From Aspidapion aeneum (Eukaryota > Arthropoda > Insecta > Coleoptera > Brentidae), in the NCBI GenBank assembly GCA_963576565.1, contig OY755045.1:36910667-36974666 (forward strand): DNA of 64,000 bases. The letters run 5' to 3'. Positions 1-12,264 of this stretch are shown here, piece by piece. The translations under genes and the position numbers were made by a program. Below the pieces are notes generated by a model. That model had not been told where the DNA came from, did no database searches, and saw only the letters and a list, made by a program, of their open reading frames with translations. The stretch's first letter is position 1, and each line of letters opens with the position of its first letter.

Positions 1-535
1 TGAATACAGCAGCTAAAAATATAGGCTTGAGTATGAACTGCATTAAATCTGACATCATAACAAACACAGATAAAGATACCACGATCAGAATAAACCAAGA
101 GAAAATAGAACAAGTAGAATATATACCTGGCACAAATTATTAAACTAAAAAACCCAAAGAATAATGGAAAGATAAAGGTTACATGTAAAGCTAACAGATA
201 GAATAAGGAATGAATGGATAAGAAATAAAACAAAAGTAAGAGAAGTCAGAGGAGAAGTAGCAAAATTAAAATTGAAATTTGCTGCCGGTCCTAATATCAG
301 ACAGAAGGACGATCGATGGAACAAATGTATTGTAAACTGGAGACCTTGGGAAAATAAAAGAAGTAGGGGAAGACCACAAATGCGATGGGCGGACGATTTG
401 AAGAAACATGCGGAAGCTAGATGGATGAACACGGCGTCAGATAGAGAAGAGTGGAAGATGTTAGGGGGGGCCTATATCCAAAGATGGATCGAAGAAGGCT
501 AAATAGTTTTTTTTAATCTAAAATAAAGAAGTATT
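1..535 (+). pseudogene. RTE-like LINE, 3' fragment
   Basis: This is the C-terminal end of a non-LTR retrotransposon polyprotein, cut by the window start. The frame at 272-502 reads FAAGPNIRQKDDRW, then NWRPWENKRSRGRPQMRWAD, and ends in IQRWIEEG before a stop at 500-502. That is the arginine-rich tail typical of RTE-type endonuclease/reverse transcriptases. The same DNA recurs at 59588-60285 (+) and 52313-53130 (-), so it is a dispersed family. The frame upstream of 272 is broken, so this copy is dead. It is inferred to be intronic or flanking to the host gene downstream. Confidence 0.75.
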
Positions 536-769
536 CCATTGAAACGAATCACTTCTGTGTATTAGAACACACCGCGCGGCCTAGTCTATTAAAACCGATC
601 GATAGTTACGTCTGGTCATGACGGTAGGCATCCAGTCATCCACCATGCATGGCTTGAAACAGTGGTTTCATTTTTGTCGGGCGCATTATTTTCTTTGTTT
701 TGGTGGTGAAGTTTTTAATCGGTAGGTAGGTGCATTTATTTTCCTAAAAATGTTAGCGACTAAAACTGT

Positions 770-1150
770 AGAACAGAGGGTCTTGCCTACGTTCAGTCGT
801 TTTCAGTCTTCGGTATCGTCCGTCCACCTTTTTCGTAGTCTCCCTTTTACTGTCCTTCCTGCAAGTCTCCAGTTGATTATTATTCTTGGTGTTCTTGTCT
901 CATTCATTCTCTGTACATGTCGCCACCAAACTAATCTTCTACTTTTGATGAATTTCACGATGTTTGCGCCATCTGTTAACTTTTATAATTAATATTTCAT
1001 CCGTATCCGCCCATAACCCTCGTCTGTTCGTACTGGTCCAAAGATCTTACAATTTTTTTAAATTATATTATTTTTTCTTATTTTTTGCTTTTGTAAGAGT
1101 CCATGATTCGCACCCATATGTCACTACTGGCCTAATAATTGTAATGTAGA
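770..1150 (-). pseudogene. LINE reverse transcriptase remnant
   Basis: On the minus strand the end near 1150 reads IYITIIRPVVTYGCESWTLT, the standard segment after the RT catalytic core in RTE-like LINEs. Nearer 770-930 come remnants of the arginine/tryptophan-rich C-terminus. Stops and shifts break it up. It is a different copy, and probably a different family, from the one at 1-535. Confidence 0.6.
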
Positions 1151-2423
1151 TTTTTTTGTTTGAGAGATCTGGTTAGAATCTTTGACTTAAGCAGCTTTTT
1201 GTAAGTGTTGTAGGTGAGGGTGGGGTGAGTTGAGAGAGGGGGACACTGTGGGATTTCGGTAAGTCCCGCAATAGTTCATATTCTCCAGTGGCGAGTTTTG
1301 GACTGTATATATGACGGACAGCGTAAAGATGATAGAAGAATATGGTTGTTAAAATACCTTTTCAAATTTAATTTTACGAGTTTAAATGTCAATGGTAAAG
1401 TGGTTTTTTCAAGATTTTCAGGTTTACTAATTACTTATTTCTTTGATTTTCGAGAAATAGGTTTTTAAGTGAATATTTTCACTTTGATCAGTGGTTACTC
1501 TAGTGTCCAGGTAGTGTCCAATGTCTCCCCAGTGCCGGGGAGACTTCGAACACTTGCATCATGACACAAATACGTAATTTGTTAGTACATGGAATCCAAA
1601 AAACACCTATGTGGATTTTTTTAGAGGTAAGATTATATATGATAACCATTATATTTTACGAAAAAATAAAAATTGCCATAGTCTCCCCACCCTCCCCTAC
1701 CTTTAGTGCAGTAAAATTAACACACATTTTTTGAAAATATGGCATCTATTCTTAAAGTGCAACTTTTGCGTTTTTATTTTCTCGAGAACCAAATTACTGA
1801 TTGCCCAAATCCGAAATTTGTTAAAAAAGTCTAAGGTTTATTTTTAACCTGCTAATTTAATTATTAAATATTCTATGGTTAATTTGAGGTTTTTAAATTA
1901 TTTCTACTTCACACCAATAAAAACAATCAACCTGTTGTATTTATTATTTAAAAATTCATTTATGTAAGTAGTTTAGGTTCTGTTGCGTTACGAAACAATC
2001 TGAATAGGTTACCGTCGATAATGGTCGGCAAGTAAAGGTAACCTCAAGGTACAGGTAAGCTAGAATACCCACAATCTTAAATATGGTCTGGCAGCGTTTA
2101 AGTTACTTTCTACACCCACCGAGACAAGTGCACAGCACATATAAATGCCAATCCTTATTGTGTCATATTATTTGCTTCGGAATACTTTAGTATTAAATAT
2201 TTTATTTTATTTATTACGAAAAATAGTCCGTGGATTTAGTGACATATGACACAAAAACTTCACTTCTGGTACCATGCTTGTCCCGCCTATATTATATACA
2301 AAAAAAATTCGGGAGACATTATTTCATTAGTTATTCCCCCTCCCTCCATAGTTACGTCATCATTGTACAGGTATGTTTTAAGAAAAATGGAACCATTTAT
2401 ATTACGGGCGACATGGATGTTGT
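1151..2423. other. AT-rich stretch with no gene seen
   Basis: No exon or long ORF is recognised. G-rich DNA at about 1209-1235 (GTGAGGGTGGGGTGAG) and its approximate reverse complement near 1686-1705 could be the ends of a decayed terminal-inverted-repeat element. No target duplication was found. Confidence 0.4.
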
Positions 2424-2810
2424 GATATATCATGGACGCACCCAAGGGGGACCCCCGGGGCCCGGCCCCCCCCAAACCTAAGAATTTTTTAGATATTTTC
2501 CACTTATTTTATGAATAAAAAGGTAAAATAGCATAAAATACGACATCAAAAGGTCTTGCCCTACCCCAGAGGCCTTGGCCCCCAAGATATATTCTTGTCA
2601 CTGGATATATCGTTAAAAAGCTCTGTAAAATTCTAAAAATAATGCCACAACAACTTTTTCTAAGGCAGGCCGAACCCCCTCACCTGCGCTGATGTCATCA
2701 GCAGTGGACAGACGGTAGGTATTTAGAAAAATCGAAACATCTCCATTACGGGTGGCAATATTGGATAAAATCTGTCTCTGCTTCGCTGATGACAATGTTG
2801 TGTAATTATT
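2320..2810. repeat. Dispersed repeat hosting the MITE at 2432
   Basis: The sequence on either side of the 2432-2603 MITE (CATCATTGTACAGGTATG, and later GAAACATCTCCATTACGGGT) reappears in shuffled form at 4345-4450 and 4615-4800. It looks like several partial copies of one unclassified repeat. The open frames here are not convincing genes. Confidence 0.45.
2432..2603. mobile_element. hAT-type MITE (CAGTGRCG family B)
   Basis: A 172-bp element with ends ATGGACGCACCCAAG and TTCTTGTCACTG, flanked by the 8-bp direct repeat GATATATC (2424-2431 and 2604-2611). It has the same inner sequence (TTTTTAGATATTTTCCAC, then a C-rich tail) as copies at 49503-49656 and 56720-56883. An 8-bp duplication is the hallmark of the hAT superfamily. 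It encodes no protein, so it must be mobilised in trans. Confidence 0.8.
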
Positions 2811-3009
2811 GCTCATGATCAAGTAGTCCTGGCCCAAGATTAAGACGATGTAGAACATAATATGACAATTAATTGAATAATACGATAAGAGGGGCTGGAC
2901 GTAAATTTTCAGAAAAGGGAATATATGTGCATTGGTGGGGAGCAACAGTACCTTATCTTGGAACAATAACATCAGCTAAAACAATGCAAAAAGTACAAAT
3001 ATCTGGGCA

Positions 3010-3530
3010 TGCAGATCACTAATGACGGTAGTTTAGGGATAAGGCTGAAAATTAACGCACTTAGATGGTATGGACACGTACAAAGAATCGCGAAAGACAG
3101 AATCCCAAAGAAAATACTAAATTGGACACCACAGGGAAGAAGAAAGAGAGGAAGACCCAGAATGAGTTGTAGAGAAGGAATAGACAGAGACAATATCAAA
3201 CCGAGACCAATGCAAGGGCGGATCCAGAGGTGCTTCTCGGGGGGGGAGGGGGGCACTTTAGGTGACATTCTCTGTTGGTAAAAAAACGGTATATTTTATT
3301 GAATTAGTCAGTGGTTGTAATTTTGATGATAAAACAATAGACACTTTCATGCGCCGCAGGAAAAAATTTTGAATTTTTATTAGCAAAAACATTACTTTTT
3401 ACTCATTCTTTGTATATTCAAAAAATTCTCGGGGGGGGGGGGGGCAGGTGCCCCTAGTGCCCCCCCTGGATCCGCCACTGGACCAATGGAGACTGGAAAT
3501 ATAATATTGGATAATATACTTACATTGTTC
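3010..3530 (+). pseudogene. RTE LINE C-terminal fragment, interrupted
   Basis: The translation reads LRWYGHVQRIAKDRIPKKIL, then GRRKRGRPRMSCREGID, then KPRP. This is close to the C-terminus of the intact RTE protein at 44257-47163. It is interrupted by the MITE at 3213-3480. Removing that MITE and one copy of its 8-bp duplication rejoins the frame (PRP followed by METG). Only about 80 codons remain. Confidence 0.8.
3213..3480. mobile_element. hAT-type MITE (CAGTGGCGGATCC family)
   Basis: A 268-bp non-autonomous element. Its ends are CAAGGGCGGATCCAGAGG and CCTGGATCCGCCACTG. It is flanked by the perfect 8-bp direct repeat GACCAATG (3205-3212 and 3481-3488). Long G runs sit just inside both ends. 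The insertion is into an RTE LINE fragment, so the LINE is older. Confidence 0.9.
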
Positions 3531-3570
3531 GAACGCTCTTAAAATACTCTGCCAATATATGGGCCCCTAA

Positions 3571-4086
3571 TCTCACACTACGTACTATAGTTATAGTGTA
3601 CGTGTGAGCTAATATAACTGAAAACTGAAATATATTTTATTCAACTCTAGACTAAATTACCTTGCGTTTGATACCACACATTTAAATTAAACTCAAATTT
3701 TTGAAATCTACCTCCACCCTTAAAAAATACAAGAACTAAAATGTATTTTGTTTAACTCCGGACTCAATTACCTTTCGTTTGATATCACACATGCCATATT
3801 TTCACGTAAACTCTCATTTTTGAAATCTACCCCCACCCTTTAAAAAGAAAAAACTAAAATGTATTTTGTTTAACTCCAGACACAATTACCTTTCGTTTGA
3901 TATCACGCACGCCATATTTTCACATAAACTCTAATTTTTCAAATCTACCCCCACCCTTTTATTTGGCTTGTGTTCGGTGGATTTTGTTCATTTTTGAATC
4001 GGACCATCTCGACCCAAGACCCAGCCTAGGTACCAAATTTCATTAAAATCGGGCAAGCCGTTTTCGAGTTATGCGCGTTGGTCGTT

Positions 4087-4148
<62 letters not shown>

Positions 4149-4283
4149 GGCGCAACAAAAAAGTTTCAAAATCATCTGAAACGCAAAGATATATAAAAAT
4201 TTTTGAAATCGGAGCAACTTTTTTTTTCTCGAAAAAATTAGGATCACCATAGCTCACACTACTATAGGATAGTATATGTGTGA
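3571..4283. mobile_element. Unclassified element with hairpin ends and internal tandem repeats
   Basis: Both ends are imperfect palindromes built on CTCACACTA...GTGTGAGCTA (3571-3610 and 4248-4283). Between them are three diverged tandem units of about 110-119 bp (starts near 3643, 3753 and 3872), then a conserved stretch ending in ATGCGCGTTGGTCGTTACAG, then a (CAGA)n microsatellite. No transposase is seen, and the superfamily is not known to me. Confidence 0.55.
4088..4148. repeat. (CAGA)n microsatellite
   Basis: About 15 uninterrupted CAGA units inside the hairpin-ended element. The open frames it creates (SVCLSVCLSV on the minus strand) are artefacts of the repeat. Confidence 0.95.
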
Positions 4284-4871
4284 GCTAAAATGCTACAAAC
4301 ATTATTCAAACATGTTTTTTTCCTTACTAGATTCCTTCACTCCTGATATGTCATCAATGTACAAATGGTATGTTTTGAGAAAAAATATAAAATATCTTCA
4401 TTACAAGTTGGCTAACTGGATGTTGTGATCGTTGGAAAGTTCGCAAAAAATGCTACAAATAATTTTTTATCATTTTCTTTTTGGACAGGGTTTCCATCCT
4501 CTGATGAGGGTATTATAAGTGGAATTTCTTCAACAAATGTTCCTAATACTGTGTGTACTTGGTGACTTAATTAAGGGTGGGTGGACCCGTCCAAGAAAAA
4601 AACGGCTCCGACATAATATTATCCAATATTGCAACCCGTAATGGATATATTCTGATTTTTCATAATACATACCGTTTGTGCACTGAGTACAGCATCGGGG
4701 GGGGGGGGGGGGTAACGAAAACATTAATTTATGCTACCCGTAATGAAGATATATCCATTTCTCTTAATCAATACCTGTTCAATGATAACGTAATTGAAGT
4801 GGGGGAATGGGGGTAGTAATTCTGATCGAGAAGAATCTACCGGCGTTTTTACTGCATTAGTATATGGATAA

Positions 4872-5610
4872 CAGTGGTGGCTCGTGACTTTTACAGTAGG
4901 TGACGCAAGGTTCCCCCCCCCCATTTTTTTATACACACACATATAAAAAATAAAAATATAATAATTTTGCTAATAATGTAAATACCTATTTTATAAAGAA
5001 CTTAACTAAACTCAGTAAAGTCAGCGAAATCAGGTAGGTAATAGGATCGCGATGATGCAATTGCAATTTAATTTAAATTTTACTGCTTGTATTTGAGGCA
5101 AATTTGTCTATCCTTTAAATTTTTTACCACGATTCTTCAAAATGTAGAATGTACACTTTGGCCTTAACCTTAGCCGGTTTATTTAAGTTTAATATAGGGG
5201 ACAGCATTTCAGGGTCCAAAAAGTCTTTTTTGTCATTGTCGTTCCACCTCGAAAACGGGTTTTCGAGTAAGACATACACTAAATAGTAATACGCCAGTAA
5301 CCGGACACAAATATTTCAATAATGTACGCAGGAGCAACACCTAATTCTTTGCCCTGCGAAAGCATGCGACGTTGTCATGACAACCAACGGTCGCCTTCAC
5401 CCCGCGCCATTACAAGTAGACACAGGCGAACGAAAAACAAAAACCACTTTGACAATGCTGGGCCCGCAGAGTATCCACGGATGGGAACGCTCACGGTTTT
5501 TTATCGGTTAATAGGGTAACCAACCGCTCGTTCGGTTTTGCTGACGCGGCGATTATTATATTTAATCTAGAAAAAAAGGTTGACTTGTGTCATTAGGCGA
5601 CCCGCCACTG
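4872..5610. mobile_element. Non-autonomous hAT element
   Basis: A 739-bp element with ends CAGTGGTGGCTCGTGAC and GGCGACCCGCCACTG. It is flanked by the perfect 8-bp direct repeat ATGGATAA (4864-4871 and 5611-5618). The termini resemble those of the CAGTGGCGGATCC MITEs, suggesting a shared transposase. The small open frame at 5322-5519 shows no recognisable domain. Confidence 0.9.
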
Positions 5611-6239
5611 ATGGATAAGCAAAGCTTTCAACTGGTAACCGGAAGTGGATTCTTTTTAAATTAAATCAGCGGACTAAAGATTACTAGTCAATAATAATTG
5701 AAGTTGTTATTTATTAATTTAAAGTAATTACAAGAGCCTCCTAAGCGGATAAAATAAATCAAAGTTATTTATTATTAATATTTCAAGCTATAGCTGCCTA
5801 GTATAATTTCTTATTCTTATTTTACCATTAACAATCAAAAATAAAAAAAATACCTATAAAAGTTTTAGCAGTTTTTTTCACCGAAAATTATCTTTTAACA
5901 CGTATTATTTACTTGTGACGTCATGATGGGATGAGTGGGAAATCATTGTAAATAAATAATATAATTGTGCGTAACATTCCTTTTAATTTATTATCTCACA
6001 GTTCATACTTTCCGCATCAGTTGATTTAACAACTGAAGGATTCACTACAGAAAACAGAAAGAATCATTATAATCGGTTTCATTTTGAGGAAGTTACGTAG
6101 ATCTAGAAAAATATGACAAACCTTGGTCTATTTGGGCGGTACCGTTCTTTTATATAAATTTCCTACTTATATTTTCACTTTGACACCACTCATACCAAAT
6201 ACAATATGGCGGTCAAACATGAAAAGCAGGACTATGTTA

Positions 6240-6755
6240 GAAAATTCAAAACATTTTCATTTGTGATCCGATTTTTTTCAAACTAACTTTGTTATGTTTA
6301 TAAATACTATCAATCAAAATTTTTTTTTGCATTTTGTAGAGTAACTGCTTATTCTAAAAAAAAATACAAAGATGTGCAATAAGAAGTTCTAATCATAGTG
6401 GGTACCATTTTTACCATGAGCGGAATGGTTCTTGTGTCATGCTAAAAATCTAAAAAGTTGGCTCAGACTCCTAAATACTAAAAATTCACTTTCTCATGAA
6501 CGTTCAAGCCATATTCATTTCATTATATCAGTTACTTGCAATTATCTGTGTAAAAAATATATCCATTAACATCAAGTTTTTTCTTTTTTGCGTTTTACAG
6601 AGTATCTGCTTATTCTACCAAAAATCACAAAAGGCAAGTTCTAACCATAGTAAGGACCATTTTTACCATGAGTTGAGTGGTGCTCGAGTTGTGATAAAAA
6701 TATTGAAAATTAGCCCGGGCCCCCGGACACCAAAAACTCACTTTCCCATGAAAGT
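6240..6755. repeat. Two diverged direct repeat units
   Basis: A ~260-bp block occurs twice in tandem (about 6240-6505 and 6510-6755). Shared anchors are CTGCTTATTCTA, ACCATTTTTACCATGAG and ACTTTC(T/C)CATGAA. The units are well diverged, so the duplication is old. No coding function is seen. Confidence 0.6.
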
Positions 6756-6759
6756 TTAA

Positions 6760-8737
6760 AACACGGAAAAAATGCTTCTAAAATTAAAAGCCCACGTTAT
6801 TTTAAATAACTTAAACTGGTTTTTATTTAAAAAAGTCAATATTCTGTCAAATATGGCGACTTACATATGGCCAACCCAAAACAGACCTTCTGTCCATGGC
6901 CAACCCGTGATTTTTCGTCATAGTTATCAAGATTATTTTTTAAACCTTGGGACAACCCGAGGGGCAACCTCTAGGAGTGTTTTTACAGTGTCAATGAACA
7001 TCTTTTTTGTATCGTGTGACTTTTTTGTAGAATCAGCAGTTTTGCTTTATAAAATGAAAAAACACAAAAAAAAATCATGATGTTGAGTGATATCTCGTTT
7101 TCAGACACAGAAATATAAAAAATGCAAGTACTTTAAAGTTTTGATAAAAGTCCAAACAAACTAAAGTTAGTATGAAAAAGTTGTGAAATAACATCCGAGA
7201 AGAGGAGGGCATTTCTCTGGTAAAAGTATATAAAACCACAGACTATATCAAAGATAAAACTCTTAAAATTCGGATCCAACTGCTATCAAAATCCATGCAG
7301 TCGTTTTGTCTTTCGCATGGCAGTTGAGTATAAAATCGGCTTTTATTATACGACACAATTTAATTTTTGTTTTGTTGCTCTACTATAATAATTAAACAAT
7401 TTGAAAAAGGATTGAGCCAAAATATGTGTTTTTTCTTATTTTACAAAAAAAAATATTTCAATCAAAATAATTATTTAATAAGCTATTCGGTATGCATTCA
7501 TAAAAAAACCATCTTATGAATGTAAGACCTTCGTTTTTTCACACACATTACATAATTTGTTAGTATTTTGTCAATTTCAATTAAAAACTTTGCATTTATC
7601 AATTTTAATTTCATAAATATACCTACTTTAGATAACCTTTTTCGCATAGGTACATTGTTTTTGCTAAGTTATGTGTTTCATGTTTCATGAATGTTTTTCG
7701 TGGTCTTGAAAAACATGTCAAGAACAAATTAAAATTAAAATTTTTAACTAAAAATTACTTTAATTTAAAGATTTTATGCGGCTGGGCGGGCATTGGTAAC
7801 TATTCTAAGCTAAAACGAAACTAACTATAATTGAATGCTATGCTGGAACAACGTTGTAACCGACAACATAGGCACATTCGAGTTTTCCATGTAACAACAT
7901 TGTACTGTATAAAGTGGCAGGAGTATACGGGGCTTCTATTCGTATTTTATAATGGTATTAAAATTAGTTGACTTGCATACTCCGGTGTAACAACGTTGTA
8001 TGTGTCATATATATTCCATTAAAATATGTAACTTTTTATGAAAATCTTAAGAGTCTATAATTACAGCTTTTGGGTACCTACTAAACCCAAAGATGGTTTT
8101 AAATTAAGTTAATAAACACGTTTTTCTACTGTCATTGTGCTTTATTTTTAAACATAAAGCAATGTTCTAACCGCCCTATTTCCGCAAAACTACATTGTAA
8201 CCGACGTGGATATATTAAAATATAGCAACTAGGTTCATAAAACCCTATCCTTTATACATCTAAGGCAATTATACCTAAATTAATATTATACAACCTAAAG
8301 TCAACACTATTAGACTTATAAAAAATTTACATGTCTAAGCAATTTAATTTTCTAAAAAAACAGTATTTGGCGCTTACAACGTTGTAACAGCATACGGTTC
8401 AATGATACGTCAATTTTTATTTTGAGGAATATTGGAAATTTAAATAAAAACGTAGGTTTGTGTCATTCTAAAAGCGTCAAAGTAAATAAAAAAACCATAA
8501 TTTTTTATGAAAAAGATTTCTCCAAAGATTAAGTAAATAAATACAAGATGAAAATAATAAAATGATGCAAGAAGCACGTCTAAAATAATGATAGGTATTC
8601 TAGGTAGGTAGTATACCTATTACTTCTTGCAAAACCAATTTTGATCTCATGTTCTCAATTTTCTTGTTTTTATCAGAACAATATGTACAGTTTCCCATTA
8701 TTACCACACAATTTTCAATAAAGTATTATAACCACGA
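6760..8737. other. AT-rich intergenic or intronic DNA
   Basis: No exon or known element was recognised. From 7848 to 8388 a short imperfect palindrome of the form ACAACGTTGTAAC recurs at least five times (near 7848, 7893, 7989, 8190 and 8374), twice with a trailing CCGAC. The open frame at 6772-7080 matches nothing I know. Confidence 0.4.
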
Positions 8738-9002
8738 TTGTTCCAATCTTTCTCTCTGAATCTGAATTTTTTTCTGCTAAGGCTCGGTGCTCATTTGAGA
8801 AGAAAATTCTCAATAGTTGCTCTTGAGAGTATGTCTTTTAAATGGACCCAGTTTGGAAAGTATCTGTCAGACAGCTTTCATCGGCTATCAAACAGTGCGC
8901 GAGTTAAGAGCTGCTTGGAGAGCAACTCTGAAACTTTTAATCAATTTCGAGTCACGACAGTGCTCGTAGAAGTCATGGATGAGGAAGAGAGAGAGCTACT
9001 AC

Positions 9003-9741
9003 TAGGGCATCCAATCCCGCACCGAAACCTCAATCCCGCAAATCCGCGGGATTATAGCCATCAAGCCCGCGGATGCGCTAAATTGCGGGATTACAAAAAA
9101 TAGTAATATTCTTTGTACTCAGCCTACTAAATAAATCTAAGTTTTTATGCAATATAAAACTGAGTATACTAGCAAGAAAATATTTATCACATATAGATAC
9201 AATACAAAATACAATAGTCAGAATAGCATAAAAGATACATTTTACATTGATTTTAAAATTATTTCCGGAGGAAAGATAACTTATCTAATGTGTCATCTTT
9301 TAAACTGGATCTAATTTTATTGCACATTATAACCTGTGGCTGAAAACGCATGCTGAGCTTCGATACTTGTCGGAGTAGTCGACTTACGACAGTTATACGT
9401 AGCTTCCAATTATGCCTCTATTCCCTCCGCATTTAAAAAGGGTCATTTCATATTTAGGTAGCTGGTCAAGTGATGCTTGGGATCGGGCTGGTACAGCCAT
9501 AGGAGAGGACTCTGATACTGATACCCATGCAATGCGAAGGATTCGATCCAATTCCTTTTCTAAATTAGAAGGTCATGGTTCGCGTCTTGTTATCAGATAA
9601 GATAAAGGTGCATTATCCTGCTATATCGAGTCACGGAAATCCCGCGGATCCCGCACGGATAATCCTGCGACGTTGATCCCGCGAAATTCCTGTGCGATGC
9701 CGCATTTGCGGGATCCAGCATTTGCGGGATTACATTGCCTA
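9003..9741 (-). mobile_element. Internally deleted hAT transposon
   Basis: The ends are TAGGGCATCCAATCCCGC and GCGGGATTACATTGCCTA, with the perfect 8-bp duplication GCTACTAC (8995-9002 and 9742-9749). Subterminal regions carry many copies of GCGGGATT/AATCCCGC, typical transposase-binding arrays. The minus strand at about 9240-9600 is a decayed copy of the hAT C-terminal region better preserved at 37484-37936. At 739 bp it is a deletion derivative. It interrupts an open frame that starts at 8738 (reading SFKWTQFGKYLSDSFHRLSN) whose identity is unknown. Confidence 0.9.
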
Positions 9742-10008
9742 GCTACTACCATAATAATAACTAACAAATGTATGAATTCTAAATTGCTTAAACCCGCCTC
9801 AAATATATAACAAAAGTTTTTAGCAAAAAATAGCAAAAAAGGCCATCGTTCTACAAAAATTTCCCTATTATCGCGATTAAAATAGTCCATTTTTATTGGT
9901 GTATATTTAGAGTATAGAACATATTGGAATTAATTTTATTCTGTTTGTTTGGTGTAGCAAGCTGTAGGACCCGTTTAATATATTCTTGTAGCTCTAAACC
10001 AATCTATA

Positions 10009-10696
10009 CAGGGTGTCCCATTACTTTGGGGCCATAGGCCAATAGGTGATATAGGAGGTCATGGCTAATAAAAAAGTTCCTATAACGCATGGGTCAAAAT
10101 TCTTTCTTTGTCGAGATATAGAGCATCAAAGTTGGCGATTTTTTAAACTTTTTTGATAATAACTTTATAAAAAAATATGAAATTGGGTAACGTCGTGTAT
10201 TAGAATAAAATTAAAATAATTTAAAAAAAAATTAGTTGGTCAATTTTTTTAGACAAAACTTTTATGAATGCCATATTAAACAAAATGTTTTTTATATTAT
10301 TATTTTTTGTTACTAAAAACAAGTCTCAAGCGAGATTTAATAATAAAATATTATTAATATTTTTTTAAAGAATAATAAGCAAAAACTGTTTTTTTTTTAA
10401 TTATTATTTTTTATACATTTTTGGAGGTTATTTTGACAGCCTGTATCTCCTCAACTTGTAATTTTATCAAAAAAAGGAATGCCACATTTTTGAATCACAA
10501 TTAGCTGAGTATTCAGAGTGCTGTGATAGATTTTTCTTTTTTTGTAAAACCCTTTTCCCCCCACTCCTCTAATTTTAAAACTTTTCTATCTTAAAAACAG
10601 ATGTGTGTTGACCACCATGTTATATCACCTTTTTTGTCGGAAATAACCTCCTATATCACCTGCTGCACTATGGCCCCTAAGTTATGGAACACCCTG
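10009..10696. mobile_element. Mariner-like MITE
   Basis: A 688-bp element. Its ends are CAGGGTGTCCCATTACTTTG and GTTATGGAACACCCTG, and similarity continues inward through GGGGCCATAG and GGTGATATAGGAGG in inverted orientation. A TA precedes the left end. It belongs to the large class of CAGGGTGT-ended Tc1/mariner MITEs, seen again at 27992 and possibly 35465. It has no coding capacity. Confidence 0.75.
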
Positions 10697-11302
10697 TTTA
10701 GTTGTTGATTGTTTCCATTAAGGACTCAGTAATCCGTTTATCAAATCTTATCCGGTAAAAGCCGCTTAAAATATTTACAACATTTTAAAAAAAACCATAA
10801 TTACCCTTTCAAGATCTTGTCGAGAGCAAAAATAATTGTAAATTGCAATTCAAATACAACAACATATGTTTGAAATGTTAAAGAAAATGCACTAGAAAAT
10901 CAAACTTAATGATCCTTAATGTGAACTAGTTCATTTGTTAATAATAAAATTGTAGATAACATGGTATTATTTATTTATCTCTATAATTAAAAAAACATGT
11001 TATAGAAATTCAAGAAATTAATGCAAAAAATAGATAATAATGGTAATTTTCACTACCCACCAATTATATCCTGTCAGGCTACTAGATATGTGGACTGTTG
11101 TTAAAGGAATTTTAGGTTCTGACAAGTTTGCTTTATCGTCTATAATATAATAATTGTAGTGTTTGTTTGATATTAAGAAATTTTGGTTGATTTGATTGTT
11201 TTTTGTCTCAAACAAGTAATTGAGAAAAGGATTGCCAGAAATATAGAGACTCATGTTACCTTTGTGTACCTACAAAAAGCATATGTTCGTTACGTTAGAA
11301 AA

Positions 11303-12250
11303 ATTATAGACAGTGTTAGAACAAACTAATATTAATCATACATATATAAAAGCGATAAAAGACAAAGGGTCAAAATCTAAAATTAAAATTGGAGATCGAC
11401 TTTCAAAACAATTCCTAGTAAGACAGGGATGTTGTATCTCTCCAACTCTTTTTAAAATATATATCGCAGCAGCTCTAAGAAACTGGAAACGTAAAGTACA
11501 CGGCATGGGAATACAACTTAACGACCGATTTACCATATACACACTACAGTTTGCTTACCAAGTAATTGTAGTTAATAATAAAGAAGACATGGAATATATG
11601 ATGAGAAAGTTAACGGAAGAACACCAAAAGTGGGGGTTAACAGTGAACGTGGACGAGACAGTACTTATGTATTGGAAACGAATCAAGTGAGTTGGACAAT
11701 GGACAAACCATATCTCCTTGCAATGAGTATGTATACTTGGGTGTTACATTTGATAAGATAGGAACAGACTGTAAAGAACTGGCAAAAAGAATAGCAAAAG
11801 CAAAAAAGGTTATTGGTTGTCTTAACAGTATTTTATGGAGCAGAGAGATAAAAAGGAATGTAAAATTTAACATATATGTAACAATGGTGAAAAGTACGTT
11901 TTTGTATGGAATAGAGACTTGTCGCGTAACAGAAAAATACAAAGGAAAAATGGAAAGTGTCGAAATGGATGCAATAAGAAGATCAATGAGAATATCTAGA
12001 ACAGATCATATAAGATATAAGATCATAAAAAAAGAACGGGAATCGGGGAAAGCATAACGGATGACATGACTAAAAGTCAACTGATATGGTACGGTCGTGT
12101 ACAACGGATGAACAATGAAAGATTACCAAAGCAGGTCCTAGAATGGCAACCAATAGGGCGCAGAAAAAGGGGGCGTCTTAAACTGGAATTGGCAAGAGTC
12201 AATCCAAAGATCAATGATTGTCAAGATCGAAGGATGTGGCAAATATATAC
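11303..12250 (+). pseudogene. RTE LINE reverse transcriptase, 5' truncated
   Basis: Broken frames on the + strand read in order: YIKAIKDKGSKSKIKIGDRL; QGCCISPTLFKIYI; MGIQLND; FAYQVIVV (the catalytic FADD-type motif decayed to FAYQ); KWGLTVNVDET; EYVYLGVTFDKIGTD; FLYGIETC; LIWYGRVQRMNNERLPKQVL; GRRKRG. This matches the second half of the intact protein at 44257-47163. A stop between 11690 and 11700 and a shift near 12057 show it is inactive, and the EN domain is missing. Confidence 0.88.
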
Positions 12251-12264
12251 GCACTTTATTATAT

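Noticed and set aside
1209..1705. TIR element with GGTGAGGGTGGGG ends
   Set aside because: The inverted similarity is short and G-rich and no target duplication was found, so it is noted only as a possibility.
4026..4257. Minus-strand frames with SVCLSVCLSV
   Set aside because: Product of the (CAGA)n microsatellite inside a repeat element.
8738..9103. A 121-codon open frame as a host gene
   Set aside because: Its last third is inside the hAT element (9003 on), and the first part shows no known domain or splice context.
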